A stretch of DNA of 8,197 nucleotides from Legionella genomosp. 1 (GTDB lineage: Bacteria > Pseudomonadota > Gammaproteobacteria > Legionellales > Legionellaceae), in the NCBI GenBank assembly GCA_945901965.1, contig CAMDMN010000086.1, positions 1 to 8,197 of the forward strand. The letters are read 5' to 3'. How positions within the stretch are numbered: position 1 is the first letter of the stretch; every line of letters begins with the position of its first letter. The translations under genes and the position numbers were made by a program. Below are positions 1-7,399 of this stretch, piece by piece. The notes beneath the pieces are model-generated. The model searched no databases. It saw only the letters and a list, made by a program, of their open reading frames with translations, and was not told the DNA's origin.

Positions 1-2
1 GT

Positions 3-97
3 ACGTCATCCCGAGTTCAACGAGGGATATCCATTTGCTGAAATAGTGCAATCTTCAGTAGATCTTTCGTGCATAAAACACGCGCTCTGGATGACGT
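3..97. repeat. Palindromic intergenic element downstream of ttcA
   Basis: The ends form a 9-base perfect inverted repeat (ACGTCATCC at 3-11 against GGATGACGT at 89-97). After one mismatch it continues for three more pairs (GAG 13-15 with CTC 85-87). Inside lie smaller hairpins: 36-42 with 54-60 (one G-T pair), 68-71 with 79-82, and the self-palindrome GGATATCC at 25-32. There is no open reading frame of note and no T-run typical of an intrinsic terminator. It sits 9 bases beyond the ttcA stop. Its end resembles the GTCATTCCCG end of the element at 7400-7482, so both may belong to a family of non-coding mobile palindromes. That link is inferred from about ten shared bases. Confidence 0.6.
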
Positions 98-106
98 GAG
101 TTACGT

Positions 107-955
107 TTATTCAATAAATTCTTCAGTCAGTTCATCAATGGAAAATAAAGCCTCACTATTTGGCTCATCCTTTGATTCTAATTCATTTTCAAGCCCTCTA
201 AAATTCCATAATTTTTGATCCATTAATTGACTTGGCTTAATGTTTTGTAAAGCATGTAAGATATTAGATGGTATTTTAGCATTGTCCTCCGCTAAACTTT
301 TTATTAACCGTCCTACTTTTTTTCGCGCTAAATTTTCTTGAGAGCCGCAAAGTGTGCATGGAATAATTGGGAATTGTTCGGCTTCTGCATAGGTTATGAT
401 ATCGCGCTCTTGTACATAGCACATAGGTCTTATTAAAATATGCTTTTTATTATCAGATAATAATTTTGGTGGCATTGAGCGCACATCGCCATTATATAGA
501 ATTGACATTAATAGCGTTGTAATTAAATCATCGCGATGATGACCTAGTGCTATTTTATTAAAACCATTTTCCTCAGCATAGCGATATATTATCCCACGGC
601 GAAGTCTTGAGCATAATGAGCAATACGTTTTGCCTTCAGGGATCTTTTCTTTAACAATGCTGTAAGTATCGCGGGTTAGAATTTCATGTGGAATATTACG
701 ACTTTCAAGCCAATTTCGTAATGCACTATCATCCCATCCTGGTTGAGATTGATCTAATGTGAATGCAAATATCTCAAATTTATTATTAGAGCGTCGGCGT
801 AAGGTATTCAATATATTGAGCATGGTAAAAGAATCTTTACCACCAGATAAGCAGACCATCACACGATCTCCTCGCTGAATCATATTAAAATCAGCAATTC
901 CTTTGCCAGTATAATGAAGGAGTTTTTTTTCAGTTGCTGAAGGTATTTGTTTCAT
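107..955 (-). CDS. ttcA: tRNA 2-thiocytidine(32) synthetase TtcA
   Basis: TtcA adds sulfur to cytidine 32 in the anticodon loop of certain tRNAs, using ATP to activate the base and an iron-sulfur cluster for the transfer; it acts in the cytoplasm. The 282-residue product has the PP-loop ATP-binding motif SGGKDS (37-42), the family GHHRDD segment (138-143) and two CxxC pairs, C112/C115 and C200/C203, which supply the cluster ligands in this family. It is slightly shorter than the E. coli protein (about 310 residues), mainly at the ends. The ATG is preceded by only a weak ribosome binding site (AGG about 8 bases upstream). It is the last gene of the minus-strand run, 46 bases after tolC; an AT-rich TATAAA-like stretch in that gap could be a weak extra promoter. 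The PP-loop and paired CxxC motifs separate it from TilS and other PP-loop enzymes. Confidence 0.95.
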   Translation of the reverse strand: MKQIPSATEKKLLHYTGKGIADFNMIQRGDRVMVCLSGGKDSFTMLNILNTLRRRSNNKFEIFAFTLDQSQPGWDDSALRNWLESRNIPHEILTRDTYSIVKEKIPEGKTYCSLCSRLRRGIIYRYAEENGFNKIALGHHRDDLITTLLMSILYNGDVRSMPPKLLSDNKKHILIRPMCYVQERDIITYAEAEQFPIIPCTLCGSQENLARKKVGRLIKSLAEDNAKIPSNILHALQNIKPSQLMDQKLWNFRGLENELESKDEPNSEALFSIDELTEEFIE

Positions 956-1001
956 ATTTACAACCTATATTTTATAAAAAGTTTATTATTATCATTTAAT
1001 T

Positions 1002-2411
1002 CTAATCATCTTGTCTAATTTTTTTTCTAACGGAGTCAACTAGTTGTTGTGGTGGTAAGCCATTCATGCGAGTTGTTTTAAGCCATGAATTAATTTCGGC
1101 TAGATCATTAACGTTTAGTGTACCTGCTAAATACTTTAAATTAAGTAGGGCATTGATTAGGCCGTATTGATCTGTTGCAAGCTGCTCTTGGGCTTCAAAT
1201 AAACGCTGTTGGGCAGTAACAACATCAACCATAGTGCGAGTTCCAGCTTCAAATTGGGCTGATACGCTATCTAGTGAGTTTTGACGTGAAATTACAGCTT
1301 GTCTATCAGCTTTTACTTTTGATATTCCATCAATAATAGTATTAAAAGCAATCCGGCTATTAACTACAACATCCCGATATATTTTCTCAAGTTTTTCGCT
1401 AGAGGTTTGAAAATCATATTGTGCTTGTCTTGTTTGCGATTGGATTAAGCCACCTTGAAAAACGGGAAAATTCAAAGCGACGGCAACATTTGAAAATTTC
1501 TGATCATTAGGAACGAAGAAATTACTACTACCACCACCATTTACAGTTTGAGTGCTTTGCCCCTTTAGCGCTAACGTAGGCCAGCTACCAGCAGACTTAA
1601 CTTTAATATTCTCGCGTGCAGCCTGTAAGCTATATTTCGCTGCAAATAAATTATAATTTTGCTTTAACCCAGTTGCTACCCACTCATCGACATTATTAGG
1701 TTCAGGAGTAATAAGCGGGATTTTGCTATCTCGTAAAGGCGATATATAGTCATAAACATAATTGGTAAGTTTGCGTAAATTTTCACTTTGGTTAATTTGT
1801 CTATTTTTTGCAGAGATTACATCTGCTACTGATTGGTCATAAGCAGCTTCTGCTTCGTATACTGAAGTTATAGCATCAAGACCTACATTAAAGCGCTCTT
1901 TAGCTTGATCTAGTTGTTTTTTATTAGCACGCTTTTTAGCTTCAACATTATTTAAAGTATCTTTGGAGAGAAGTACGTCAAAATAAGCTTTTGCAGTTCT
2001 TAACATTAAATCTTGTGAGGCATTATTAAAAGTGGCATGAGCAGCTTTAACAGATGCTTTAGCCAATTGGACTTGTGACCAAGATTGGTAATTAAAAAGA
2101 GCTTGCGATGCACTAACATTCCACATACCAGAATTATATAATTGTGTTCCATCAAGGCTATCTGCACCTGGTACATCTACCGATAATCCATTTCTGCTTA
2201 TTGCGCCGCTAACAGTTAATTGTGGGAGAAGGCTTGCTCGCGCCTGAGGGATTGATTCAGTTACTGACATAAATGTGCTGTAAGCCGCTTTAAAAGTAGG
2301 ATCATTTTCTAATGCTTGATTAAATATATCGAGTAGATCCGATGCTTGTGCGCGTGCAATAAAGCATATGGATAGAATTAAACCAAAAATAACCAAGCGT
2401 ATCTTTTTCAT
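1002..2411 (-). CDS. tolC: TolC-family outer membrane channel protein
   Basis: This is an outer-membrane factor: a trimeric beta-barrel with a long periplasmic alpha-helical tunnel that serves as the exit duct for RND/ABC efflux pumps and type I secretion. The 469-residue precursor starts with a classic signal peptide (KK, hydrophobic stretch about 5-18, likely cleavage after A23 in ARAQA-S). Two homologous outer-membrane-efflux repeats follow, about 26-220 and 240-435. They share the internal duplicated motif seen as RFNVGLDAITSV (from 173) and QFEAGTRTMVDVV (from 386), which is a hallmark of TolC. The length suits the family (E. coli TolC is 493). The ATG lies 11 bases after the stop of the pcm-like gene, with AGG overlapping that stop as a modest ribosome binding site, so the two are almost certainly cotranscribed. 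No inner-membrane pump or adaptor gene is in the window, so the substrate cannot be told. The symbol is by family; paralogues are common. Confidence 0.92.
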   Translation of the reverse strand: MKKIRLVIFGLILSICFIARAQASDLLDIFNQALENDPTFKAAYSTFMSVTESIPQARASLLPQLTVSGAISRNGLSVDVPGADSLDGTQLYNSGMWNVSASQALFNYQSWSQVQLAKASVKAAHATFNNASQDLMLRTAKAYFDVLLSKDTLNNVEAKKRANKKQLDQAKERFNVGLDAITSVYEAEAAYDQSVADVISAKNRQINQSENLRKLTNYVYDYISPLRDSKIPLITPEPNNVDEWVATGLKQNYNLFAAKYSLQAARENIKVKSAGSWPTLALKGQSTQTVNGGGSSNFFVPNDQKFSNVAVALNFPVFQGGLIQSQTRQAQYDFQTSSEKLEKIYRDVVVNSRIAFNTIIDGISKVKADRQAVISRQNSLDSVSAQFEAGTRTMVDVVTAQQRLFEAQEQLATDQYGLINALLNLKYLAGTLNVNDLAEINSWLKTTRMNGLPPQQLVDSVRKKIRQDD

Positions 2412-2422
2412 CTACATTTGCC

Positions 2423-3076
2423 TTAGAAAATAAATCCATTTGGTTTTGTTTCGTTAATTAAACTTGGTAGATTAGTTTCAAAAATCATTTTTTTATGCCA
2501 TTTATTGTTATGATCTAAACTGTGTAGTTGGCCTTGCATAACAGGTTCTTTACCAATAATGGCAAAAAGTCTACCGCCAGGTACTATTTGTAATAGATGT
2601 GAATCTGTAAGTTTTTCAAGAGAGGCGGTAAAGACAACTACATCATAAGGCGCTTTTTCTAAATAACCTTTATGGGCATCTGCTGTTAATAATTCAACAT
2701 TATCACATTTATATTTACTAAGGTTTAGTTTCGCATTGGCTGTAAAGTCTGCAAAATAATCAACACTTATTAATTTTTTACATCTTCGGCTTAAAAGGGC
2801 TGTTAAAAATCCAGTGCCAGTGCCAACTTCGAGAACAGTTTCATTGCCCGTTAAATTTAATGCTTGTAATATCTTTGCTTCCTCAAGGGGCGTCATCATC
2901 CTTTGCTGATGTGCTAATTCTAATTGCATATCAGAGTAAGCAAAATCTTTATATTTTGCGGGGACAAATTCATCGCGGGCGATTTCTCTAAATAATTCAA
3001 GTATAGACTCATCAATAACATCGCCTGTGCGTAATTGTTGTTTTATCATATTTATGCGCGTGGATTGAACATTCAT
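2423..3076 (-). CDS. Pcm-like SAM-dependent methyltransferase (PIMT family, atypical)
   Basis: The 217-residue cytoplasmic protein resembles protein-L-isoaspartate O-methyltransferase, which methylates damaged isoaspartyl residues with SAM. Visible are an N-terminal helical part ending in REIARDEFVPAKY (30-43), the SAM-binding glycine loop VLEVGTGTGFLTALL (81-95), an acidic residue after strand 2 (D106) and a PGG turn (166-168). The usual catalytic segment (TISQP in E. coli Pcm) is replaced by HQQRMMTPLEEA (56-67), and the usual VPLVKG-like C-terminus is not recognisable. It is probably a divergent paralogue whose isoaspartate repair activity is doubtful. Start choice: the ATG at 3076 has GGTGA five bases upstream, whereas a GTG nine bases earlier has no ribosome binding site. 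It is the first gene of the run with tolC and ttcA. A pcm-like gene beside tolC is, as I recall, a recurrent arrangement in Proteobacteria. The family is fairly sure; the enzymatic role is not. Confidence 0.8.
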   Translation of the reverse strand: MNVQSTRINMIKQQLRTGDVIDESILELFREIARDEFVPAKYKDFAYSDMQLELAHQQRMMTPLEEAKILQALNLTGNETVLEVGTGTGFLTALLSRRCKKLISVDYFADFTANAKLNLSKYKCDNVELLTADAHKGYLEKAPYDVVVFTASLEKLTDSHLLQIVPGGRLFAIIGKEPVMQGQLHSLDHNNKWHKKMIFETNLPSLINETKPNGFIF

Positions 3077-3110
3077 GTTATTCACCGTTTAAATTATAAA
3101 TTTCTAGTTT

Positions 3111-3142
3111 CTTTTATAAAAACTAAAGAATAAGTTTCGCAG
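3111..3142 (-). promoter_or_regulatory. Candidate promoter of the pcm-like/tolC/ttcA run
   Basis: On the minus strand a TATAAA hexamer (3118-3113) lies 18 bases after CTGCGA (3142-3137), which matches the sigma-70 -35 consensus at three of six positions. The start of transcription would fall near 3106 and leave a leader of about 30 bases. A perfect TATAAT also occurs at 3098-3093, but it has no good -35 and would start transcription at the ribosome binding site itself. The whole stretch is AT-rich, so such hexamers are expected by chance and the call is weak. Confidence 0.28.
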
Positions 3143-3152
3143 TATTCTAACA

Positions 3153-3168
3153 ACATTTGTTAAAATGT
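3153..3168. repeat. Short perfect inverted repeat in the divergent promoter region
   Basis: ACATTT (3153-3158) is followed after GTTA by its exact reverse complement AAATGT (3163-3168). It lies between the two divergent genes, about 35 bases upstream of the candidate -10 of kbl and about 11 bases upstream of the candidate -35 of the minus-strand run. It could be a dimeric regulator site acting on both directions. Six-base arms in AT-rich DNA can arise by chance. Confidence 0.3.
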
Positions 3169-3199
3169 GCGATCTGTCATAGTGATGATTTGTTAAATT

Positions 3200-3208
3200 T
3201 GCTATACT
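3200..3208 (+). promoter_or_regulatory. Extended -10 promoter element for kbl (and tdh)
   Basis: TGCTATACT fits the extended -10 form TGnTATAAT with one mismatch. No good -35 is found at 16-18 bases upstream, which is usual for extended -10 promoters. Transcription would begin near 3215 and give a leader of about 29 bases before the kbl ATG, with room for its ribosome binding site. This is the best promoter candidate in the divergent gap. Confidence 0.42.
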
Positions 3209-3233
3209 TCGCCAATTTATTTGGTAAATATCT

Positions 3234-3238
3234 GGAGA
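3234..3238 (+). promoter_or_regulatory. Ribosome binding site fixing the kbl start
   Basis: GGAGA lies five bases before the ATG at 3244. The reading frame is open upstream to a TTG at 3157, but those 29 codons have no ribosome binding site, encode nothing Kbl-like, and run through the candidate promoter. The ATG at 3244 gives the length normal for the family. Confidence 0.8.
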
Positions 3239-3243
3239 ACCAC

Positions 3244-4428
3244 ATGCATAATCGTTTTACTGAGTTTTTGCAAAATGAATTAGATGGTCTTAAAAAAGAA
3301 GGATTATTTAAGTCAGAGAGGGTTATTTCAAGCCAACAACAAGCACTTATAAATGTTAATAATCATGAAGTTATTAATTTATGTGCAAATAATTATCTAG
3401 GCCTTGCTAATCATCCTGATTTAATAGCAAATGCTGAAGGTGCTTTAGCAAAATATGGTTATGGTATGGCGTCAGTTCGTTTTATCTGCGGAACACAAGA
3501 GCCACATAAAAAACTTGAAAAAAGTTTAAGTGAATTTCTTTCTAAAGAAGATACTATTCTTTATTCTTCATGTTTTGATGCCAATGGTGGTTTATTTGAA
3601 ACCCTTTTAGGCAGTGAAGATGCAATTATTAGTGATGCCTTAAATCATGCGAGCATTATAGACGGGATAAGATTATCTAAGGCACAGCGTTATCGTTATG
3701 CGAATAATGATATGAAGGATTTAGAAGAGCAATTAAAAGCGGCACAATCAGCACGTTTTAGGCTAATAGCAACTGACGGTGTATTTTCTATGGATGGAAC
3801 TTTGGCTAATTTACCAGCTATTTGTGAATTAGCAGATAAATATGATGCCATGATTATGGTTGATGATTCTCATGCAGTAGGTTTTATGGGCGAAACAGGC
3901 CGCGGGACGCCAGAACATTTTGGGGTGACAAATCGCATTGATATTATTACTGGTACCTTAGGTAAGGCTTTGGGAGGTGCTTCTGGTGGATATACGGCGT
4001 CTAATGGCGTAATTGTTGAGTGGTTAAGACAGCGATCTCGTCCTTATCTTTTCTCGAATACTTTAGCGCCAGTTATTGCTGAAACATCTATTGCTGCTCT
4101 GCAATTAATACAAAACAATAATAATCTTATTAAAAAACTTAAAACCAATAGCCAATATTTTCGTGATGGTTTATCTAAATTGAATTTTAAATTAATTAAT
4201 GGTGAGCACGCCATAATTCCGGTAATGCTTGGCGAAGCTGCGATTGCTGTTAAAATGGCGGATAGATTATTAACTGAAGGTATTTATGTAGTTGGATTTT
4301 CTTTTCCAGTGGTACCTAAAGGATTAGCAAGAATTCGCACACAAATGTCAGCCGCACATGAATTACACCACTTAGATAAAGCACTAGCCGCTTTTGAAAA
4401 AGTAGGTAAAGAATTAGAAGTTATATAA
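3244..4428 (+). CDS. kbl: Glycine C-acetyltransferase (2-amino-3-ketobutyrate CoA ligase)
   Basis: Kbl is a cytoplasmic PLP enzyme that cleaves 2-amino-3-ketobutyrate with CoA into glycine and acetyl-CoA, the second step of threonine breakdown after Tdh. The 394 residues match E. coli Kbl (398) end to end. Visible family features are the N-terminal [14 protein letters not shown] (45-58), [16 protein letters not shown] (77-92), the PLP-contacting VDDSHAVGF (206-214) and the Schiff-base lysine K241 in [14 protein letters not shown]. The C-terminal arginine region is [10 protein letters not shown] (363-372). Related alpha-oxoamine synthases (BioF, HemA, Spt) share the fold, but the tdh neighbour and the close segment matches favour Kbl. 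It starts from the ATG with GGAGA upstream. It is probably cotranscribed with tdh, though here 89 bases separate the two coding regions instead of the tight joint seen in E. coli. Confidence 0.96.
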   Translation: MHNRFTEFLQNELDGLKKEGLFKSERVISSQQQALINVNNHEVINLCANNYLGLANHPDLIANAEGALAKYGYGMASVRFICGTQEPHKKLEKSLSEFLSKEDTILYSSCFDANGGLFETLLGSEDAIISDALNHASIIDGIRLSKAQRYRYANNDMKDLEEQLKAAQSARFRLIATDGVFSMDGTLANLPAICELADKYDAMIMVDDSHAVGFMGETGRGTPEHFGVTNRIDIITGTLGKALGGASGGYTASNGVIVEWLRQRSRPYLFSNTLAPVIAETSIAALQLIQNNNNLIKKLKTNSQYFRDGLSKLNFKLINGEHAIIPVMLGEAAIAVKMADRLLTEGIYVVGFSFPVVPKGLARIRTQMSAAHELHHLDKALAAFEKVGKELEVI

Positions 4429-4507
4429 AATTTAAGTCACTTCTTAATGACTACGGGAAACGTTCAGTATGACGTTTTTCTAATGATTATTGAGAAGTTA
4501 CAAATTT
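4428..4507. repeat. Gap-filling palindrome between kbl and tdh
   Basis: Nested arms share a centre near 4467. The outer arms are AAATTT 4428-4433 with 4502-4507. After a two-base bulge, 4436-4437 pair with 4500-4501. A 12-pair arm follows, 4439-4450 with 4487-4498, including two G-T pairs. The inner arm is 4455-4463 with 4472-4480 (AAACGT/ACGTTT core plus G-T pairs) around an 8-base loop. In RNA this would be one long, imperfect, mostly A-U hairpin. It begins at the last base of the kbl stop codon and ends at the base before the tdh GGAGG. It may protect the kbl message, reduce readthrough or tune tdh translation, or it may be an inserted palindromic element. The pairing is seen directly; the role is inferred. 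Confidence 0.6.
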
Positions 4508-4512
4508 GGAGG
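4508..4512 (+). promoter_or_regulatory. Strong ribosome binding site fixing the tdh start
   Basis: GGAGG is five bases before the ATG at 4518, the best ribosome binding site in the window. It rules out the in-frame TTG at 4506, which lies upstream of the site and would add four residues. The site directly abuts the 3' arm of the intergenic palindrome. Confidence 0.85.
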
Positions 4513-4517
4513 TATTA

Positions 4518-5549
4518 ATGAAATCTTTAGTTAAAGCAAAACGTGAACCAGGTATTTGGATGGAAGATGTTCCTATGCCTGAATATGGCGTAAATGATGT
4601 ATTAATAAAAATTAAAAAAACTGCTATCTGCGGGACCGACATTCATATTTACTTATGGGATGAATGGGCACAAGCGACTATTCCTGTTCCTATGACTGTA
4701 GGCCATGAATTTTATGGCGAAATAGCTGAAATTGGCAAAGAGGTAAAAGGCCTTAAAGTTGGTCAAAGAGTATCAGGTGAGGGACATATTACCTGTGGTT
4801 TATGTCGAAATTGTCGTGCTGGGAAAGTCCATCTTTGTCGTAATACTGTAGGTGTTGGTGTAAATCGTCCTGGTTGCTTTGCTGAATATTTAGCAATCCC
4901 TGCAACTAATGTTTTACCACTTCCTGATAATATATCTGGTGATCAAGCATCAATCCTTGACCCTTTTGGTAATGCAACACATTGTGCTCTTGCTTTTAAT
5001 GTAGTGGGGGAGGATGTATTAATTACGGGAGCGGGTCCTATTGGGATAATGGCCGTTGCAATTTTGCGCCATATCGGTGCACGACATGTAGTTATAACTG
5101 ATGTAAATGATCATCGGCTTGATTTGGCTCGTAAAATGGGTGCAACACGAGCGGTTAATGTAAAACACCAAAAGATCAGTGAAGTGATGGCTGAATTAGG
5201 CATGACTGAAGGTTTTGACGTTGGTTTAGAAATGTCCGGAAATCCATCAGCGCTTAATGATATGGTGAAAGTTATGAATCATGGCGGATCTATGGCAATT
5301 CTTGGGATCCCGCCACAAGAAACAGCGATTGATTGGAATCAGGTTATTTTTAAAGGTCTTGTTATTAAAGGAATTTATGGACGAGAAATGTTTGAAACCT
5401 GGTATAAAATGATAGCTATGCTACAAAGCGGTTTAGATATATCGCCGGTTATTACGCATCATTTTCCAATAGCAGATTATCAGAATGCTTTTCAAATAAT
5501 GGCATCTGGACAATCTGGAAAAGTTATTCTCGATTGGGAAACTAAATAA
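4518..5549 (+). CDS. tdh: L-threonine 3-dehydrogenase
   Basis: Tdh oxidises L-threonine with NAD+ to 2-amino-3-ketobutyrate, the substrate of Kbl encoded just upstream. The 343 residues (E. coli 341) form a zinc-dependent medium-chain dehydrogenase. The catalytic zinc site is C38 in AICGTDIH with H63/E64 in GHEFYGE. The structural zinc site is C93, C96, C99 and C107. The Rossmann nucleotide loop is GAGPIG (171-176), with D195 after the second strand, as expected for NAD+ preference. The ending SGKVILDW is typical of Tdh. All the metal ligands are present, so it should be active. The pairing with kbl separates it from other zinc alcohol dehydrogenases such as sorbitol dehydrogenase. It is probably on the kbl transcript; no convincing promoter is visible in the palindrome-filled gap. 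Confidence 0.97.
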   Translation: MKSLVKAKREPGIWMEDVPMPEYGVNDVLIKIKKTAICGTDIHIYLWDEWAQATIPVPMTVGHEFYGEIAEIGKEVKGLKVGQRVSGEGHITCGLCRNCRAGKVHLCRNTVGVGVNRPGCFAEYLAIPATNVLPLPDNISGDQASILDPFGNATHCALAFNVVGEDVLITGAGPIGIMAVAILRHIGARHVVITDVNDHRLDLARKMGATRAVNVKHQKISEVMAELGMTEGFDVGLEMSGNPSALNDMVKVMNHGGSMAILGIPPQETAIDWNQVIFKGLVIKGIYGREMFETWYKMIAMLQSGLDISPVITHHFPIADYQNAFQIMASGQSGKVILDWETK

Positions 5550-5556
5550 ATACCAG

Positions 5557-5570
5557 AGTGATACAAATTA
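5557..5570. repeat. 14-base direct repeat, left copy
   Basis: AGTGATACAAATTA occurs here and again, identical, at 5659-5672, one on each side of the palindrome at 5584-5648. It begins 7 bases after the tdh stop codon. The two copies bracket 88 bases. They may mark a duplicated insertion site or a small local duplication. Confidence 0.65.
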
Positions 5571-5583
5571 ATTTTAGATTAAA

Positions 5584-5648
5584 GTAGCCTGGTTGCTTGC
5601 AACCGGGGATCCTATAAGGTAAATCCCGGTTGCTGCTAACCAGGCTAC
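5584..5648. repeat. Palindromic element between tdh and ettA
   Basis: The outer 11-base arms are perfect (GTAGCCTGGTT 5584-5594 with AACCAGGCTAC 5638-5648). After a small internal loop a second perfect 9-pair arm follows (GCAACCGGG 5599-5607 with CCCGGTTGC 5625-5633). The left arm can also fold on itself (GGTTGC 5591-5596 with GCAACC 5599-5604), so alternative structures exist. It is clearly more GC-rich than the genes around it. The layout, GTAG at one end and CTAC at the other around a CCGGG core, resembles the REP/MITE-type repeats common in gammaproteobacteria. No T-run follows either arm, so it is not a standard terminator. Confidence 0.72.
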
Positions 5649-5658
5649 ATAAAACTTA

Positions 5659-5672
5659 AGTGATACAAATTA
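5659..5672. repeat. 14-base direct repeat, right copy
   Basis: This is a second exact copy of AGTGATACAAATTA (first at 5557-5570). It lies 10 bases beyond the palindrome and ends 7 bases before the ettA ribosome binding site GGAG (5680-5683). Confidence 0.65.
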
Positions 5673-5688
5673 TTATAGTGGAGTAGTT

Positions 5689-7359
5689 ATGGCGCAGTAC
5701 ATTTATACAATGAATAGAGTTTCTAAAATTGTAGAAAACCAAAGATTTATTTTAAAAGATATACATTTAAGTTTTTTCCCCGGCGCTAAAATTGGTGTGC
5801 TTGGTTTAAATGGATCAGGTAAATCAACTTTACTGCGAATTATGGCAGGTGTTGATAAGCATTTTGAAGGTGAAGCGCGTCCTGCAGCTGGGATTAAAAT
5901 AGGTTATTTAGCCCAAGAGCCAGAAATAGATTTAGAAAAAACAGTGCGAGAGATAGTTGAAGAAGCTGTAGCTGATATGAAAGCTAAATTGGCGCAATTT
6001 GATGAGATATCTATGCGCTTTGCTGAGCCCATGAGCGATGATGAAATGAATAATCTTTTAGCAACGCAGGGCGAATTACAGCATGAAATAGAAGTTGGTG
6101 GCGGCTGGGATCTTGATCGAAAATTAGAAATAGCAGCTGATGCCCTTAGATTGCCTGAATGGGATGCAAAAATAAAAAATCTATCGGGAGGGGAGCGCCG
6201 TCGTGTAGCTTTATGTCGTTTGCTTTTATCTAATCCTGATATGTTATTGCTTGACGAGCCTACCAACCATTTAGATGCTGAGTCTGTTGCCTGGCTTGAA
6301 CGTTATTTAGAAGATTTTGCGGGTACCGTAGTTGCAATTACGCATGATAGATATTTCCTAGATAATGCTGCCGAATGGATCTTAGAATTAGACCGAGGAG
6401 AAGGGATCCCATATAAAGGTAATTATACTGCATGGCTTGAACAAAAAAATGAGCGTTTAGAGCGTGAACAAAAACAAGAAGCTTCACATGTTCGTTCTAT
6501 AAAAGCTGAGCTTGAGTGGGTGCGCACATCACCTAAGGGACGGCATGCAAAAAATAAAGCAAGACTTGCTCGTTTTGAAGAAATGAATTCAAAAGAATTT
6601 CAAAAGCGTAATGAAACAAATGAATTATATATTCCACCAGGTGAGCGTTTAGGTGATTTGGTGATTGAGGGTAAAAATCTTTGTAAATCATTTGCTGATA
6701 GGTTGTTATTTGATAATTTGAATTTTAATTTACCTAAAGGTGGCGTACTTGGTATTATTGGCCCGAATGGAGCTGGTAAATCAACATTTTTAAAAATGAT
6801 CACCAAACAAATTGAACCTGATTCAGGTGAAATTAGGATTGGCGATACTGTCAATCTTGCATATGTAGATCAGATGCGTGATCATTTAGATGATAATAAA
6901 ACTGTATGGCAAGAAATTTCTGACGGGCATGATATTATGCAAGTTGGATCTTTTCAAATGCCTTCACGTGCATATGTTGGGCGCTTTAATTTTAAAGGCG
7001 CTGATCAGCAAAAGAAAATGTCTCAACTATCAGGTGGTGAGCGTAATCGTGTGCATTTGGCTAAACTATTAAAATCTGGTGCAAATGTTTTGTTACTTGA
7101 TGAACCATCCAACGATTTAGATGTTGAAACTTTAAGAGCATTAGAAGATGCTATTTTAAATTTTCCAGGTTGTGCTATTGTTGTTTCGCATGATCGGTGG
7201 TTCTTGGATAGGATCTGTACACATCTTATGGCATTTGAAGGTGACTCTGAAGTTGTATTCTTTGAAGGAAACTTTAGTGATTATGAAGAGGATAGAAAGC
7301 GTAGATTAGGTGATGAAGCTGATAAACCATCACGAATTAAATATCGACGTTTACAATAA
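5689..7359 (+). CDS. ettA: Energy-dependent translational throttle protein EttA (ABC-F ATPase)
   Basis: EttA is a soluble ABC-F protein that binds the ribosomal E site and gates entry into elongation according to the ATP/ADP ratio. The 556 residues (E. coli 555) hold two ABC domains. Domain 1 has Walker A GLNGSGKS (39-46), signature LSGGE (165-169), Walker B with catalytic E190 in LLLDEPTNHLD, and switch H219. Domain 2 has Walker A GPNGAGKS (358-365), signature LSGGE (447-451), E472 in LLLDEPSNDLD, and H501. The EttA-type arm insertion lies in domain 1 (about 95-140), and the charged linker that contacts tRNA lies at about 242-322 (with SPKGRHAKNKARLARFEEM). The ending RIKYRRLQ is EttA-like and separates it from Uup, YheS and YbiT. 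There is no transmembrane part, so it is not a transporter. GGAG lies five bases before the ATG. The only oddity is Ser for the usual Thr in the second DEPTN motif, a mild change. It is flanked by palindromes on both sides and is probably transcribed alone. Confidence 0.96.
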   Translation: MAQYIYTMNRVSKIVENQRFILKDIHLSFFPGAKIGVLGLNGSGKSTLLRIMAGVDKHFEGEARPAAGIKIGYLAQEPEIDLEKTVREIVEEAVADMKAKLAQFDEISMRFAEPMSDDEMNNLLATQGELQHEIEVGGGWDLDRKLEIAADALRLPEWDAKIKNLSGGERRRVALCRLLLSNPDMLLLDEPTNHLDAESVAWLERYLEDFAGTVVAITHDRYFLDNAAEWILELDRGEGIPYKGNYTAWLEQKNERLEREQKQEASHVRSIKAELEWVRTSPKGRHAKNKARLARFEEMNSKEFQKRNETNELYIPPGERLGDLVIEGKNLCKSFADRLLFDNLNFNLPKGGVLGIIGPNGAGKSTFLKMITKQIEPDSGEIRIGDTVNLAYVDQMRDHLDDNKTVWQEISDGHDIMQVGSFQMPSRAYVGRFNFKGADQQKKMSQLSGGERNRVHLAKLLKSGANVLLLDEPSNDLDVETLRALEDAILNFPGCAIVVSHDRWFLDRICTHLMAFEGDSEVVFFEGNFSDYEEDRKRRLGDEADKPSRIKYRRLQ

Positions 7360-7399
7360 TCCGTCTTTGCGAGAAATGGTTGTTGCACGAATAAACTTC

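Noticed and set aside
3077..3085. GTG start of the pcm-like gene at 3085
   Set aside because: It has no upstream ribosome binding site, while GGTGA lies at proper spacing before the ATG at 3076. The difference is only three residues, so some doubt remains.
3157..3243. N-terminal extension of Kbl from a TTG
   Set aside because: No ribosome binding site, no similarity to Kbl, and it overlaps the likely promoter. The ATG at 3244 with GGAGA gives the normal length.
4506..4517. Tdh start at TTG 4506
   Set aside because: The TTG precedes GGAGG, which serves the ATG at 4518. The product from 4518 begins as other Tdh proteins do, with catalytic C38 at the expected position.
5904..7072. Three extra open frames inside ettA: minus strand 5904-6266 and 6600-6854, plus strand 6890-7072
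   Set aside because: They lie wholly within a clearly functional ettA, have no ribosome binding sites or family motifs, and are low-complexity translations (Ser/Pro/Arg-rich) typical of the reverse or shifted frame of an ABC gene.
7081..7104. Possible loss of function in the second EttA ATPase site (DEPSNDLD instead of DEPTNDLD)
   Set aside because: Ser for Thr is conservative, and the catalytic E472, Walker A and signature are intact, so the site should work.
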